A stretch of DNA of 43,739 bases from Sphingomonadales bacterium (GCA_006226685.1 SBGG01000077.1:1-43739); one strand, 5' to 3'. Shown: positions 29,298 to 37,748, counted from the first letter of the stretch. Program-made: numbers and translations. Notes: generated by a model not told the origin, from the sequence alone.

Positions 29298-29968
29298 CAG
29301 CGCTGCTTCCCTCCATTTTCGGCAACGGCGCGGCGGCCGATGTCACCCAGCGTGCGTTCATCGAGCAGGCGTGCATCCAGCATCGCCATGCGTTCGGCCT
29401 TGCGGGCCAATGCATTTTGCGGTGCAGCTTTCGCCTTCGTCCCGGCATCCGTGCGCGCATCGGCGCGCGTGGCGGAAACCGCCGCCTGAGCCGTCTTCAC
29501 CGGCGTTGCCTGAGCCGCCCCAGCCGATGCGGCGCGGATAGTGGCGGCGTCAGACCGGATCTGAAGCGTAGCGGGGCTTGCCACCGGCGTCGCGGCGCTC
29601 GCTCCGCTCCCTTCCTGTTGATCGATCATTGCGACCATGACCGGCGGCGCCACATAGGCCGGGCCATTGGGCTGAACCCCGTCAAGATGGGCGAGCGCCC
29701 GCTCCCCGTCGAGATATTGATCGGCAGCCCGCGCCGAGTAGCGGAAATCATCCGCATTCCACCGTTCGAGCTGACGAATGCTCGACCGTGCCGCGAATTC
29801 CGTTTCCAGATAGCGAATATCCGCGCGCGCCGACACGATCTGCGAACGAACGTGCATCAGCTCGTTACGCTCCGTCGCGACCCGCAACGACACCAGATAG
29901 GCACCGAGCGCGCCCAGTGCGACGAGCAGCACCCAGAACAGGCTTTGCAGACGCTTGACCGCGATCAT
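29297..29968 (-). CDS. ftsL: FtsL-like bitopic cell division protein
   Basis: This 223-residue protein sits exactly where ftsL belongs, between rsmH and ftsI. It has one N-terminal membrane helix (about 9–27, [19 protein letters not shown]). A heptad-like periplasmic coiled coil (about 30–70, [28 protein letters not shown]) follows, as in FtsL/DivIC. Unlike short enteric FtsL, it carries a long Ala/Thr-rich tail of about 140 residues. FtsL bridges FtsQ and FtsW/FtsI. Assignment rests on position and topology because FtsL sequences diverge strongly. Start and stop overlap both neighbours (ATGA with rsmH, TGATG with ftsI). Confidence 0.85.
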   Translation of the reverse strand: MIAVKRLQSLFWVLLVALGALGAYLVSLRVATERNELMHVRSQIVSARADIRYLETEFAARSSIRQLERWNADDFRYSARAADQYLDGERALAHLDGVQPNGPAYVAPPVMVAMIDQQEGSGASAATPVASPATLQIRSDAATIRAASAGAAQATPVKTAQAAVSATRADARTDAGTKAKAAPQNALARKAERMAMLDARLLDERTLGDIGRRAVAENGGKQR

Positions 29969-30951
29969 GCTTCATTCTCCCTTGCGGAAACGGATTTATG
30001 GGATGGCGCCAGACGGACGGCGCTGCGCAGCGTCGCCGAACGGGCGCGAGGGTTACGGGCCAGCTCCCCGGCCGAAGGACGCACCGCCTTGGCGGGCTTG
30101 GCGAAGGTCGGTTCGCGCGTCGAAGCCGCTTCGGGCCGATGGCGCGATCCACCGGCATCGCCGCCGCTACGCGCGCGCAGAAATTGTTTGACGATCCGGT
30201 CTTCCAGGCTGTGGAACGTCACGACTGCAAGGCGCCCACCCGGCGCCAGCACCGCTTCGGCTGCCTCCAGCCCGCGCTCCAACTCCTCCAGTTCACCATT
30301 CAGGTGAATGCGGATTGCCTGAAAGGCGCGCGTCGCGGGGTCCTTCTTGTCATGCGGCTTGTGGCCAAGCGCACGGCGCACCACCTGCGCCAGTTCCGAC
30401 GTGCGGGACAAAGGCCGCGCGGCAACGATCGCGCGCGCCACCCGTCGCGAACGCGGCTCCTCGCCATAGCGATACAGCACATCGGCAATGTCTTCTTCCT
30501 CCGCACCGTTGAGGAATTCGGCGGCCGTCATGCCCGACTGGCTCATCCGCATATCGAGCGGCCCGTCGGCCTGAAAGGAGAACCCCCGGTCCGCCCGGTC
30601 GAGTTGCATCGACGACACGCCGATATCGAGCGTGACACCGGACACCTCCCCCACGCCCGCTTCCGCCAGCAGCGTTTCCATCGCCGAGAACGGCCCTTCG
30701 ACCAGAAATATGTCATTCCCTTCGCGCGCGATCCGCTCACGCCCTTCGGCGATCGCATCGGGATCGCGATCGATCGCGATCACATGCGCGCCGCGCGCCG
30801 CCATCGCGCGGGAATAACCGCCCGCGCCATAGGTGCCGTCGACATGGGTTTCGCCCTGCCGGATCGCCAGCGCGTCGATCACCTCGTCGAGCAACACCGG
30901 CACATGGGGGGCTGTCCGCTCCGAAAGGGGGATTTCCGGCACGCCGCTCAC
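29965..30951 (-). CDS. rsmH: 16S rRNA (cytosine-1402-N4)-methyltransferase
   Basis: RsmH (formerly MraW) methylates C1402 of 16S rRNA in the P-site. The opening [14 protein letters not shown], motif [14 protein letters not shown], the [19 protein letters not shown] block and the C-terminal [14 protein letters not shown] motif are unmistakable. Translation begins at a GTG overlapping the mraZ stop (GTGA). The C-terminus is rich in Arg and Ala, as expected. It is the second gene of the dcw cluster. Confidence 0.97.
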   Translation of the reverse strand: MSGVPEIPLSERTAPHVPVLLDEVIDALAIRQGETHVDGTYGAGGYSRAMAARGAHVIAIDRDPDAIAEGRERIAREGNDIFLVEGPFSAMETLLAEAGVGEVSGVTLDIGVSSMQLDRADRGFSFQADGPLDMRMSQSGMTAAEFLNGAEEEDIADVLYRYGEEPRSRRVARAIVAARPLSRTSELAQVVRRALGHKPHDKKDPATRAFQAIRIHLNGELEELERGLEAAEAVLAPGGRLAVVTFHSLEDRIVKQFLRARSGGDAGGSRHRPEAASTREPTFAKPAKAVRPSAGELARNPRARSATLRSAVRLAPSHKSVSARENEA

Positions 30952-31442
30952 TTGCCGCCTCCGGCCGCCCGCTCGGCAAGGAAACGTTCGACCGCGTGAC
31001 GAACGCGGGGGCTGCGCCCTTCACTGGCAAGCAGAGCCTGCGGGTCCCACATCTGGATGTGGCGGCTCACGCCGACAAAGACGATGGTATCGGAAATACC
31101 CATCATGTCCTTGATATCGGGGGGCATGACGAAGCGGCCGCCATCGTCGAAATTCAGGTCCTCCATGTCGGCAAAGCGGGCCTCGCGCTCGGCTTCGGCA
31201 TCGAAATCGACACCTTTTTCGCGAGCGACACGCTCCATCTCGACGACCTGCTCCTCAAGCCATTGCTTGTGAGAGAGGCCGAAACCGATCGCGCAGGGAA
31301 GCTGATTATGGATGGTGAGGCACAGCCTGTTTTCGCCGCTACTGGACTTGATCGCCTTGCGCATGTCGAGCGGCAAGGCAAAGCGCCCCTTACCGTCTGC
31401 TACGCAGATGCCGTTTCCAGAAAAGATGATGCCCTCAGACAC
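30948..31442 (-). CDS. mraZ: Transcriptional regulator MraZ
   Basis: MraZ is an AbrB-like, ring-forming DNA-binding protein that controls its own dcw operon. Two copies of the AbrB half-motif are visible: [22 protein letters not shown] and, later, [21 protein letters not shown] choose the GTG at 31442. It places the first conserved Phe seven residues in, gives the usual 164-residue length, and has GAGG upstream. An ATG at 31505 or GTG at 31526 in the same frame would add an Arg-rich head. The periodic GGG array upstream (31571–31616) is its likely binding site. Confidence 0.88.
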   Translation of the reverse strand: MSEGIIFSGNGICVADGKGRFALPLDMRKAIKSSSGENRLCLTIHNQLPCAIGFGLSHKQWLEEQVVEMERVAREKGVDFDAEAEREARFADMEDLNFDDGGRFVMPPDIKDMMGISDTIVFVGVSRHIQMWDPQALLASEGRSPRVRHAVERFLAERAAGGGK

Positions 31443-31570
31443 CCGTGCGCCTCGCCCCAATTGCGGACCGATCCAGGCCGCACGAAGCCGCCCGGAAAAG
31501 CGCATTGGGGAACGCCTCTCCGCCACAGGAATCGTACAGCTTTCACAGCCCCTCGGTCATTGTGAGTACC

Positions 31571-31616
31571 AAGGGATCAGTCGGGTGAAAAGGGGTAAAG
31601 TTGGGAAAATCTGGGA
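31571..31616 (+). promoter_or_regulatory. Five-repeat GGG array, probable MraZ boxes
   Basis: GGG triplets occur at 31573, 31583, 31593, 31603 and 31613, an exact 10-bp period over five turns of the helix. The last two are TGGGA with five-base spacers (AAATC, and AAAGT before the first). MraZ is known to bind TGGGN repeats separated by five bases in front of its own gene. The array lies 130–175 bases upstream of the chosen mraZ start. The G-rich strand is the one opposite to the gene. A sixth position (GCGGT at 31621) is degenerate. Confidence 0.65.
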
Positions 31617-31638
31617 ATGGGCGGTCCAAATCTGGTTT

Positions 31639-32874
31639 TCACCGCATTTTTTGCACTCCCTTGAATTTTGTTCCGCCTCCGTTCCCTCCCCCCTTCCCGT
31701 TTTGGGACGATGACCTGCGCAACCACAATATCGCACCGCCCCAGCCGAACCCCACACACAGCAGCAAAACGAAAATCGCGGCCCGCATCGCCAGCGGCAG
31801 CGCAGCCTCTCCGGTCACGCGCAACGGAGAACCGGCTGGATCCCGCAGCGGGTGATCGAGCCACCCGTCAACCAGTGCGGGCACATCGGCAGCCCAGCTT
31901 TCGGAGCGATCGGCATGTTCCGGAACGGCAAGCCACAAACGCTCATCGAGCAGGTCAGCATCAGCAATCAGGCGCACCTCCCCCCGACCGATACGACACA
32001 GGGCCATCATCCCCTGCTCGGCAAGCACACATCGCGCGGACACATCTCCACCGGAGACAAGCGTAAAATGAGACGCCCCCGCCGCGATCACCACATGCCC
32101 GGTCCCCAGCATCCGTCTCTCCACATGCCTTTGCCTAGCGGGCGCAAGCCGCAGCCCCCAATGTGCCAGCAAAGGGTCGAGCAAACTCGTCAGCGGCGGA
32201 CGACGCGGATCTGTGGGGGGAAGTTCGCTCGGCCAGACAAGCAGCGGGTCGGCGAAAATCACGGCCCGCCCACCATTGCGCACCCATTGATCGAATACCA
32301 CCAGTTCTTCCGGCCGGAGCAGCCGGGGCTGCGCCACCAGCACAGCCTCAAGGCCGCGAAGCGATGCCACATCAAGATAATCGATCGCCCGCACGGGATG
32401 GCGGGTCACGAAGGGCCGGCCTTCCGCCGCCGATTCCGCCAATATCTCGCTTACCCCCTGCCCCTCGGGCCAGAACAGCGGGAGCGCCGTCACCACACCG
32501 ACCATCCGCGCTTCGGCGGGGCCCCTCGCTTCGACGCGCGCCAGCGAATCCGTTACGCGGCGCGGCTGGCGGGAGGAAGCGGTATACGCGAAGGCCAGCA
32601 CCCCCGCCACCATGGCCACCATCAGTATCGCCAGCCACCAAAGCCGCACAGCGCGCGGCCAGCGACGGGTCAGCACGATATAGACCGCCAGCGCCACTAC
32701 GCCACCCAGCCACCAGCGCGCCGGTTCGACCTGCCCCGTTTCCAGCACGCCGCCCGCCGCCAGCCCCATCGGCATGGCAAGCGGCAACACCCCCGCAAGC
32801 ACCACGCACAAGGAAAGCGCCAGAACCAGCCCGGTGGCGACGAGCGAAGGCAACAACGGGCGAAAAGCACTCAT
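31639..32874 (-). CDS. GldG/DUF4350-like membrane protein
   Basis: This 411-residue protein has three N-terminal membrane helices (about 8–31, 54–69 and 78–98). A large non-membrane domain (about 105–365) follows, then one C-terminal helix (about 370–390). The central part contains LRGLEAVLVAQPRLLRPEELVVFDQWVRNGGRAVIFADPLLVWPSE, the pattern of the GATase-like domain in GldG-type ABC transporter auxiliary proteins. That gives it about four helices and a probable periplasmic domain. No ATPase or permease partner is next to it. The function is unknown. It follows the 123-residue gene by 34 bases and ends 197 bases before mraZ. A Gly/Lys-rich tail closes the protein. Confidence 0.65.
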   Translation of the reverse strand: MSAFRPLLPSLVATGLVLALSLCVVLAGVLPLAMPMGLAAGGVLETGQVEPARWWLGGVVALAVYIVLTRRWPRAVRLWWLAILMVAMVAGVLAFAYTASSRQPRRVTDSLARVEARGPAEARMVGVVTALPLFWPEGQGVSEILAESAAEGRPFVTRHPVRAIDYLDVASLRGLEAVLVAQPRLLRPEELVVFDQWVRNGGRAVIFADPLLVWPSELPPTDPRRPPLTSLLDPLLAHWGLRLAPARQRHVERRMLGTGHVVIAAGASHFTLVSGGDVSARCVLAEQGMMALCRIGRGEVRLIADADLLDERLWLAVPEHADRSESWAADVPALVDGWLDHPLRDPAGSPLRVTGEAALPLAMRAAIFVLLLCVGFGWGGAILWLRRSSSQNGKGGGNGGGTKFKGVQKMR

Positions 32875-32908
32875 ATGCGAACAGCCCCGTTGACCGGCAC
32901 GCCCCGGA

Positions 32909-33280
32909 TCAGGGCTGCGTCGCCGGCTTTCTTCGATCGGGAGGAAGGGTCGGAGCGACCGGCGGTGGCCTGTCCATCGGTTCTTTCAGATTGGGGTCAG
33001 GCTGAAGGTCGGCGACCACCGGTTTTTGCGCACTGCTGTCCGACGCAGGAGCTACGCCAAGTTCGGCCAGCGGTTCGGTCGGCTTGTCCTCCGGCACCCC
33101 CACGGGTGCGGGCGCGGCGGCATTACCGGCATCAGCGACACTCTCCTGCGAGGCATCGCCCTTACGCACATTATCGACGACGATATTGGCCAGCCCGATC
33201 AGCAGCACCACACCAGCCAAACCGGACAGACCGATCTGGATTCTCTGCACGCCTTCCTTGCGTCTGACCGGGTCCTGCAT
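32909..33280 (-). CDS. Proline-rich single-span membrane protein of unknown function
   Basis: This small protein has a basic head (MQDPVRRKEGVQRIQIG), one membrane helix (about 17–37, LSGLAGVVLLIGLANIVV) and an 85-residue Pro/Ala/Asp-rich, probably disordered tail. The start at 33280 is preferred because AGGTG stands five bases upstream; an ATG seven codons earlier is possible. It lies between the cysteine synthase and the GldG-like gene with short gaps (36 and 34 bases), so all three may be one transcript. I do not recognise the family. Topology would put the tail in the periplasm if the basic head is cytoplasmic. Confidence 0.65.
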   Translation of the reverse strand: MQDPVRRKEGVQRIQIGLSGLAGVVLLIGLANIVVDNVRKGDASQESVADAGNAAAPAPVGVPEDKPTEPLAELGVAPASDSSAQKPVVADLQPDPNLKEPMDRPPPVAPTLPPDRRKPATQP

Positions 33281-33316
33281 ATTCACCTGTCCGCGGTTCA
33301 TTGAGGAGTTCCCCCT

Positions 33317-34318
33317 CTATGCCCCTTCATTTCCGGCAAGCCAGGGAAAAACGGTCAAGCCCTTCGCTTCCAGCCATGCCCGATTATACAGAGTAGACAG
33401 ATAACGGAAACCCGTGTCGCACAGAATCGTCGCGATCCGCTTGCCGGGGCCGAGTTCGCGCGCCATCGCCACGGCGCCCGCGACGTTGATACCGCTCGAC
33501 AGGCCAAGGCACAGCCCCTCATCAGCAAGCAGGCGGCGGACCCAGTACAACCCCTCCTCATCGGAAATGCGGAAAGGCATGTCGATCGGCGCGCCTTCCA
33601 GATTGCCGGTGATACGGCCCTGCCCGATGCCCTCGGCGACGGAGCTTCCCTCCGCCTTCAACTCGCCATGCGCGTAATAATTATACAGCGCCGCGCCATA
33701 AGGGTCCGCAAGGCCGACGGCCACGCCTTCGTCCTTGGCTTTCAGCCCCAGCCCGACACCGGCGACCGTACCGCCCGTTCCCGCCGCGCAAATAAAACCA
33801 TCGATCCGTCCTTCCATCTGGGTCCAGATTTCCTCGGCAGTACCGATGATATGCGCCTTGCGATTGGCGATATTATCGAACTGATTGGCCCAGATCGCAC
33901 CCTCCGTCTCTTCCGCGATACGGCGAGAGGTGTGCACGAAATGCCCGGGATTGGAATAGGGCGCAGCAGGCACCAGCACCAGCTCCGCCCCCAGCGCGCG
34001 CAGCGTATCCATTTTTTCCCGGCTCTGCGTTTCCGGCATCACGATCACGGTCTTGTATCCGCGCGCATTGGCGACCAACGCCAGACCGATACCGGTATTG
34101 CCCGCCGTCCCCTCGACAATCGTACCGCCGGGCAGGAGCTGCCCTTTTTCTTCCGCGTCGCGCACGATGAACAGCGCAGCCCGATCCTTGACCGAAGCGC
34201 CCGGATTGGCGAATTCGCACTTGGCGAAAATATCGCATCCGCTCTCCCGCGATGGCCCGTCCAGACGGACCAGCGGAGTATTGCCGATAAGTGAAATGCT
34301 GTCTTGGGCGATAATCAT
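33317..34318 (-). CDS. Cysteine synthase A family protein
   Basis: This PLP enzyme of the O-acetylserine sulfhydrylase family makes cysteine from O-acetylserine and sulfide. The PLP lysine is in the ANPGASVKDRAAL motif (about 41), the substrate loop is VEGTAGNTGIGLAL, and the phosphate-binding region is CAAGTGGTVAGVGLG. The C-terminal SSGINVAGAVAMA block is also present. At 333 residues it carries an insertion relative to enteric CysK (about 315). The start at 34318 has GGAGG six bases upstream. The frame stays open to 34450, but that part overlaps a leader-like region. Because of the insertion I do not name it cysK. Confidence 0.9.
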   Translation of the reverse strand: MIIAQDSISLIGNTPLVRLDGPSRESGCDIFAKCEFANPGASVKDRAALFIVRDAEEKGQLLPGGTIVEGTAGNTGIGLALVANARGYKTVIVMPETQSREKMDTLRALGAELVLVPAAPYSNPGHFVHTSRRIAEETEGAIWANQFDNIANRKAHIIGTAEEIWTQMEGRIDGFICAAGTGGTVAGVGLGLKAKDEGVAVGLADPYGAALYNYYAHGELKAEGSSVAEGIGQGRITGNLEGAPIDMPFRISDEEGLYWVRRLLADEGLCLGLSSGINVAGAVAMARELGPGKRIATILCDTGFRYLSTLYNRAWLEAKGLTVFPWLAGNEGA

Positions 34319-34340
34319 GGCCCCTCCATAGCGCAGGGCC
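34319..34340 (-). promoter_or_regulatory. Hairpin over the cysteine synthase ribosome binding site
   Basis: On the minus strand GGCCCT (34340–34335) can pair with AGGGGCC (34325–34319), one base bulged, across nine bases. This closes over the GGAGG ribosome binding site directly before the ATG. It may therefore lower translation initiation. It is short and its stability has not been calculated. Confidence 0.3.
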
Positions 34341-34374
34341 GGAAAGCTGCCAAGAAAAGGAAAATCAAGGCCCC

Positions 34375-34452
34375 CTATAGCTCGGGTTCGCGGACCTTCA
34401 TGGCGACGCAGACTCCCCGGTCCTTCCCCGGCCCGTCGCGCAAAATGCACAT
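34375..34452 (-). CDS. Possible 25-residue leader peptide before cysteine synthase
   Basis: An ATG at 34452 follows an excellent ribosome binding site (GGGAGGAGAA) and opens a 25-codon frame ending in TAG at 34375, 57 bases before the cysteine synthase start. The peptide reads MCILRDGPGKDRGVCVAMKV followed by REPEL, with cysteines at 2 and 15. Short frames can arise by chance in GC-rich DNA, but the binding site and the position upstream of a cysteine gene are suggestive. It uses a different frame from the cysteine synthase. Confidence 0.3.
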   Translation of the reverse strand: MCILRDGPGKDRGVCVAMKVREPEL

Positions 34453-34589
34453 TTCTCCTCCCGCGCGTTGTTCATTTTCCGTCACGATTCATGAAAGCAA
34501 TTTATTATCAATGACTTGAAGAGAAAATGGGTCCGCCATTTTTTTGATCCACCAGAGGAACCAAAAGGCTCACGCCTCGTTCTCCTGTG
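34453..34589. other. Non-coding stretch before the cysteine synthase leader
   Basis: No convincing gene lies here. The part at about 34488–34520 is unusually AT-rich for the window (it includes AATTTATTATCAATGA) and is the most likely place for the promoter of the cysteine synthase group. A short stem with a GTGA loop (AGGC–GTGA–GCCT, minus strand, followed by TTT) lies near 34565–34577. Confidence 0.4.
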
Positions 34590-34672
34590 CGGACGGCGAC
34601 CCTTTGCCCCCCGCTACCGCCGTCCGTAACAAGAGCCCGGAACGCTCCCCCCCACCACCGCGTTCCGGGCTC
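34590..34672. terminator. Two adjacent perfect hairpins downstream of tatC
   Basis: The first stem pairs CGGACGGCG (34590–34598) with CGCCGTCCG (34618–34626). The second pairs GAGCCCGGAACGC (34633–34645) with GCGTTCCGGGCTC (34660–34672), 13 bp without a mismatch around a C-rich loop. They lie 130–210 bases past the tatC stop and before the cysteine synthase promoter region. A terminator of the tat operon is the simplest reading, but no T-run follows on either strand. A structured small RNA is an alternative. The 128 bases between 34673 and tatC hold nothing I can name. Confidence 0.45.
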
Positions 34673-34800
34673 AAATATTATCGGGGCATGGCTATATCGG
34701 GAACATCGCCCGGGCGCCATTCAGATGGATGCCATCTCGAGCTTCGCTTCCCCCGGAAAGATGTTCAGCTTTCCCTACAACCATCCTCCCCGAAAATGCT

Positions 34801-35580
34801 CTATTCGCCGGAGAGGGCGAGATTGTTCTCTTCCTTTTGCTGCCTGCGGTCGGTGAACCAGATGGCCAGCAAGGTGAATTCGTAAAGCAGGATCATCGGC
34901 ACGGCGAGCATCAGCTGAGAGACGACATCGGGCGGCGTCAGGACCGCAGCGGCGATGAATGCGGCGACGATCATATAGCGCCTCATGCCCACCAGCTGAG
35001 CCCGGCTGACCAGTCCCGCGCGGTTGAGCAGCATCAGCAGCACCGGCAGCAGGAAGCTGATGCCAAAGGCCAGAATAAACTGCATGACGAGGCCCAGATA
35101 GGCATCGGCGCTCGGCAGCGCCTCAATCTGCAACCCGCCGCTATTCCCCTGAAAATCGAGGAAGAAATGGAAAGCCGTGGGCATAACCACAAAATAGGCA
35201 AGGCTCGCCCCGGCAAGGAACAGGATCGGCGTCGCCAGCAGGAAGGGAAGCAAGGCCCTTTTTTCTTTCGCATAAAGACCCGGCGCGACAAAGGCCCAGA
35301 GCTGGTTGGCGATGATCGGAAAGGACAGAAAGAAAGAGCCGAACAGAGCGATCTTCACCTGAACGAAAAAAGCCTCGTACAATTTGGTGTAGACCAGTTT
35401 GCCCCCCGATGCCCCGAACGCCTGCTTCAACGGATGCACGAGAACCGCAAACAACTGCTCGGAAAAGGCGAAGCAGAGAATGAACCCAAGGAACAGCGCA
35501 ACCACGCATTTGAGCAGGCGCGAGCGCAACTCGATCAGATGTTCGAGCAACGGGGCCTTACTGTCATCAATATCTTTCAT
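34801..35580 (-). CDS. tatC: Sec-independent translocase subunit TatC
   Basis: This six-helix inner-membrane protein is the main receptor for twin-arginine signal peptides. The family opening APLLEHLIELRSRLLKCVVALF and the later FVAPGLYAKEKRALLPFL and FGISFLLPVLLMLL segments are characteristic. The length of 259 residues is normal. Its ATG overlaps the tatB stop (ATGA). It is the last gene of the argS-to-tatC run. Confidence 0.97.
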   Translation of the reverse strand: MKDIDDSKAPLLEHLIELRSRLLKCVVALFLGFILCFAFSEQLFAVLVHPLKQAFGASGGKLVYTKLYEAFFVQVKIALFGSFFLSFPIIANQLWAFVAPGLYAKEKRALLPFLLATPILFLAGASLAYFVVMPTAFHFFLDFQGNSGGLQIEALPSADAYLGLVMQFILAFGISFLLPVLLMLLNRAGLVSRAQLVGMRRYMIVAAFIAAAVLTPPDVVSQLMLAVPMILLYEFTLLAIWFTDRRQQKEENNLALSGE

Positions 35581-35993
35581 GCACTCTTTCCGCCCGCCGG
35601 TGCAGGGTCCTGAGAGCCGGGCAGCGCGGGAACGGCGGCGCCATTCCCGTCGGCAGAGGCAGCACTTTCCGCAAGCACATCGCCTGCCGCATTCCCTTGG
35701 GCCAGAGCAGGCGTTTCCGCGGCCTTATCGGTATCGCCCGAATCCGCTACCGGAGCAGACGGATGCTGCTGCATGATCCGGCGATTTTCCTCCGCCCATT
35801 TTTTTTCCAGATCTTCCATTTCCACTTCGCGAATCATCGCGTCGATGCCGGAACGGAAATGTCGGGACATTGCCCGCGCCTTGCCGATGACCTGCCCCAC
35901 CTTATACAGCGCGCGCGGCAAATCCTTCGGGCCAATCACGACGACCGCGATCACCACGATCATCAGCAGCTCGCTGGAACCTATATCCAACAT
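35577..35993 (-). CDS. tatB: Sec-independent translocase subunit TatB
   Basis: TatB forms the substrate-binding complex with TatC. It has the N-terminal helix with the conserved Glu (MLDIGSSELLMIVVIAVVVIGPKDLPRALYKVGQ), an amphipathic helix (KARAMSRHFRSGIDAMIREVEMEDLEKKW) and a variable Ala/Pro-rich tail. Its 138 residues are typical for alphaproteobacteria. The start is 32 bases past the tatA stop. Confidence 0.95.
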   Translation of the reverse strand: MLDIGSSELLMIVVIAVVVIGPKDLPRALYKVGQVIGKARAMSRHFRSGIDAMIREVEMEDLEKKWAEENRRIMQQHPSAPVADSGDTDKAAETPALAQGNAAGDVLAESAASADGNGAAVPALPGSQDPAPAGGKSA

Positions 35994-36025
35994 GACTCAA
36001 TCCGAACCCGCGCAAACCGGCCCGG

Positions 36026-36262
36026 TCAGCCCTGTTTCTGCTCTTCCTTCGTGGACGAAACCGTCGGATCGGGAGCGGCCTGCCCCTCGATGCGGTTCAC
36101 CGGACGCGGCGCATCGGCGCTCTCGTCATCGGCCATGCCCTTTTTGAAGGCCTTGATGCCCTTGGCAACGTCGCCCATCAGCGAGGAAATCCTGCCGCCG
36201 CCAAAGAGCAGAACGATGACCAGCACCACCAGCGCCCAGTGCATCAGTGAAAACGAACCCAT
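36026..36262 (-). CDS. tatA: Sec-independent translocase subunit TatA
   Basis: This small pore-forming subunit of the twin-arginine pathway has one N-terminal helix ([18 protein letters not shown]) followed by the amphipathic helix [19 protein letters not shown] with the invariant FKKGM. A polar tail completes 78 residues. AAGGAG stands seven bases before the ATG. It lies 29 bases past scpB in the same direction. Confidence 0.96.
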   Translation of the reverse strand: MGSFSLMHWALVVLVIVLLFGGGRISSLMGDVAKGIKAFKKGMADDESADAPRPVNRIEGQAAPDPTVSSTKEEQKQG

Positions 36263-36291
36263 TACAAATCTCCTTGGGGTGAGCTTTCTAT

Positions 36292-36948
36292 TTAGTCGCC
36301 CCCCTCACCATTTTCCAGCGACGATTCTGTGACACTCTGCCCGGAAAGCCCTTCTAACACCAGATCGATCGGATCGAGCAGCCCCGCCGCGCGCAAATCC
36401 TCGATACCCGGCAGATCGCGGCGGCTGCCGAGGCCGAAATGGGTGAGAAACTCCGGTGTGGTCGCATAAATCAACGGACGGCCCGGCACTTCCCGGCGCC
36501 CGGCAGGCCGTATCCAGCCCGCTTCCATCAACACGTCGATCGTGCCTTTCGCCACCTGCACGCCCCGGATCGCTTCTATTTCGGCCCGGCTGACCGGTTC
36601 GTGATAGGCGATGATCGCCAGCGTCTCCATTCCCGCGCGGGACAGGCGGCGCGGTTCTTCCCTATCCCGACGCAGCAGCCAGGCCATGTCCGGCGCAGTC
36701 TGGAAATGCCAGCGCCCGCCGCGTTCGACCAGATTGATCCCGCGCCCGGCATAGTCCCCGGCCAGACGCCGCAATGCGTCGGGCAGGTCCGGCGCCTCCC
36801 CCAATATCTGGCGCAATTGCGCTATCGTCAGCGGTTCTGTGCTCGCGAACAGCGCCGCCTCCAGCGCGCGGAGCAAATCGTCCGGTTCCCCGCCACGACC
36901 CTCGCGCGATTTGCGCTCATCGGGCCCCTCGCTTTCCCCACCCGTCAT
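36292..36948 (-). CDS. scpB: Segregation and condensation protein B
   Basis: ScpB is a winged-helix (kite) subunit of the Smc–ScpAB condensin that organises and separates chromosomes. It shows [25 protein letters not shown] at the start, the [27 protein letters not shown] core and the [20 protein letters not shown] region. An acidic, Gly/Glu-rich tail follows. The ATG overlaps the scpA stop (ATGA). The start at 36948 adds a charged head of about 20 residues before the conserved part. Confidence 0.95.
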   Translation of the reverse strand: MTGGESEGPDERKSREGRGGEPDDLLRALEAALFASTEPLTIAQLRQILGEAPDLPDALRRLAGDYAGRGINLVERGGRWHFQTAPDMAWLLRRDREEPRRLSRAGMETLAIIAYHEPVSRAEIEAIRGVQVAKGTIDVLMEAGWIRPAGRREVPGRPLIYATTPEFLTHFGLGSRRDLPGIEDLRAAGLLDPIDLVLEGLSGQSVTESSLENGEGGD

Positions 36949-37748
36949 TGCGGCGCAGCCTCCGCGCCACCTGTTCCCGGCTGCGCGCTACGCAGGAAAA
37001 TCGGCTCGAACAGCCCTTCCTGCCGGATGTCGAGCCGCCCCTGCCGGGCCAGTTCGAGCATGGCGACAAAGCTCGACGCCAGCGCCGATCGCCCCAGTGC
37101 GCCTTCCACCCCTTCGGGCAGGAAGCTTTCCAGCCGGGTCCAGTCGAGTCGTGCACCAACCAGCCGCCCGACCCGCTCAATCGCCTCATCCAGCGTCATC
37201 ACCGGCCGGCGCGCCACGACATGGGTAACGGGCCGGGTGCGTGCCTTCACCTGCCCATAAGCGGCGATCAGGTCGTAAAGGCTGGCCTGCCAGATCGCGA
37301 CCTTGTCCACACGCAATCCTTCCGGCGCGCCCCGCACGAACACATCCCGGCCCAGCCTGTCACGCGCAATCAGCCGCGCGCCCGCATCGCGCATCGCCGC
37401 CAGCCGCTGCAACCGCAAGTGCAGGCGCAACGCCAGTTCTTCGGGGCTGGGTTCCTCCTGCTGCGCCTTGGGCAGCAACAGCGCGGATTTAAGATAAGCG
37501 AGCCAGGCGGCCATCACCAGATAATCGGCGGCCAGTTCCAGCTTGGTGGCGCGCGCGCCGGCGATGAAGGCCAGATATTGCTCGACCAGCGCTAGAATCG
37601 AAATCTCGCGCAAATCCACCTTCTGCGCCCGCGCAAGGGTGAGCAGCAGGTCGAGCGGCCCCTCCCAGCTTTCAAAACTGACGGTCAGCACTTCGCCCGC
37701 CGGGCGCTCCGGTTCGAACAGATCGTCCATCGCGCCCGCGTCCGCCAT
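36945..37748 (-). CDS. scpA: Segregation and condensation protein A (kleisin)
   Basis: ScpA is the kleisin that bridges the Smc heads. The opening FESWEGPLDLLLTLARAQKVDLREISILALVEQYLAFI and the ADYLVMAAWLAYLKSALLLP segment are the family hallmarks. Its C-terminal winged helix contains LELARQGRLDIRQEGLFEPIFLR. The 267 residues match the family. Its ATG shares a base with the nagZ stop (TGATG), so scpA is coupled to nagZ translation. Confidence 0.96.
   Translation of the reverse strand: MADAGAMDDLFEPERPAGEVLTVSFESWEGPLDLLLTLARAQKVDLREISILALVEQYLAFIAGARATKLELAADYLVMAAWLAYLKSALLLPKAQQEEPSPEELALRLHLRLQRLAAMRDAGARLIARDRLGRDVFVRGAPEGLRVDKVAIWQASLYDLIAAYGQVKARTRPVTHVVARRPVMTLDEAIERVGRLVGARLDWTRLESFLPEGVEGALGRSALASSFVAMLELARQGRLDIRQEGLFEPIFLRSAQPGTGGAEAAPQ

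Noticed and set aside
27330..29489. Plus-strand open frame of over 700 codons
   Set aside because: Antisense to murE, ftsI and ftsL, Arg/His-rich and without any recognisable domain; a product of third-position GC bias.
34508..34720. 70-codon minus-strand frame in the gap after tatC
   Set aside because: It spans both perfect hairpins and the AT-rich stretch, has no ribosome binding site and matches no family I know; the RNA structure is the better explanation.
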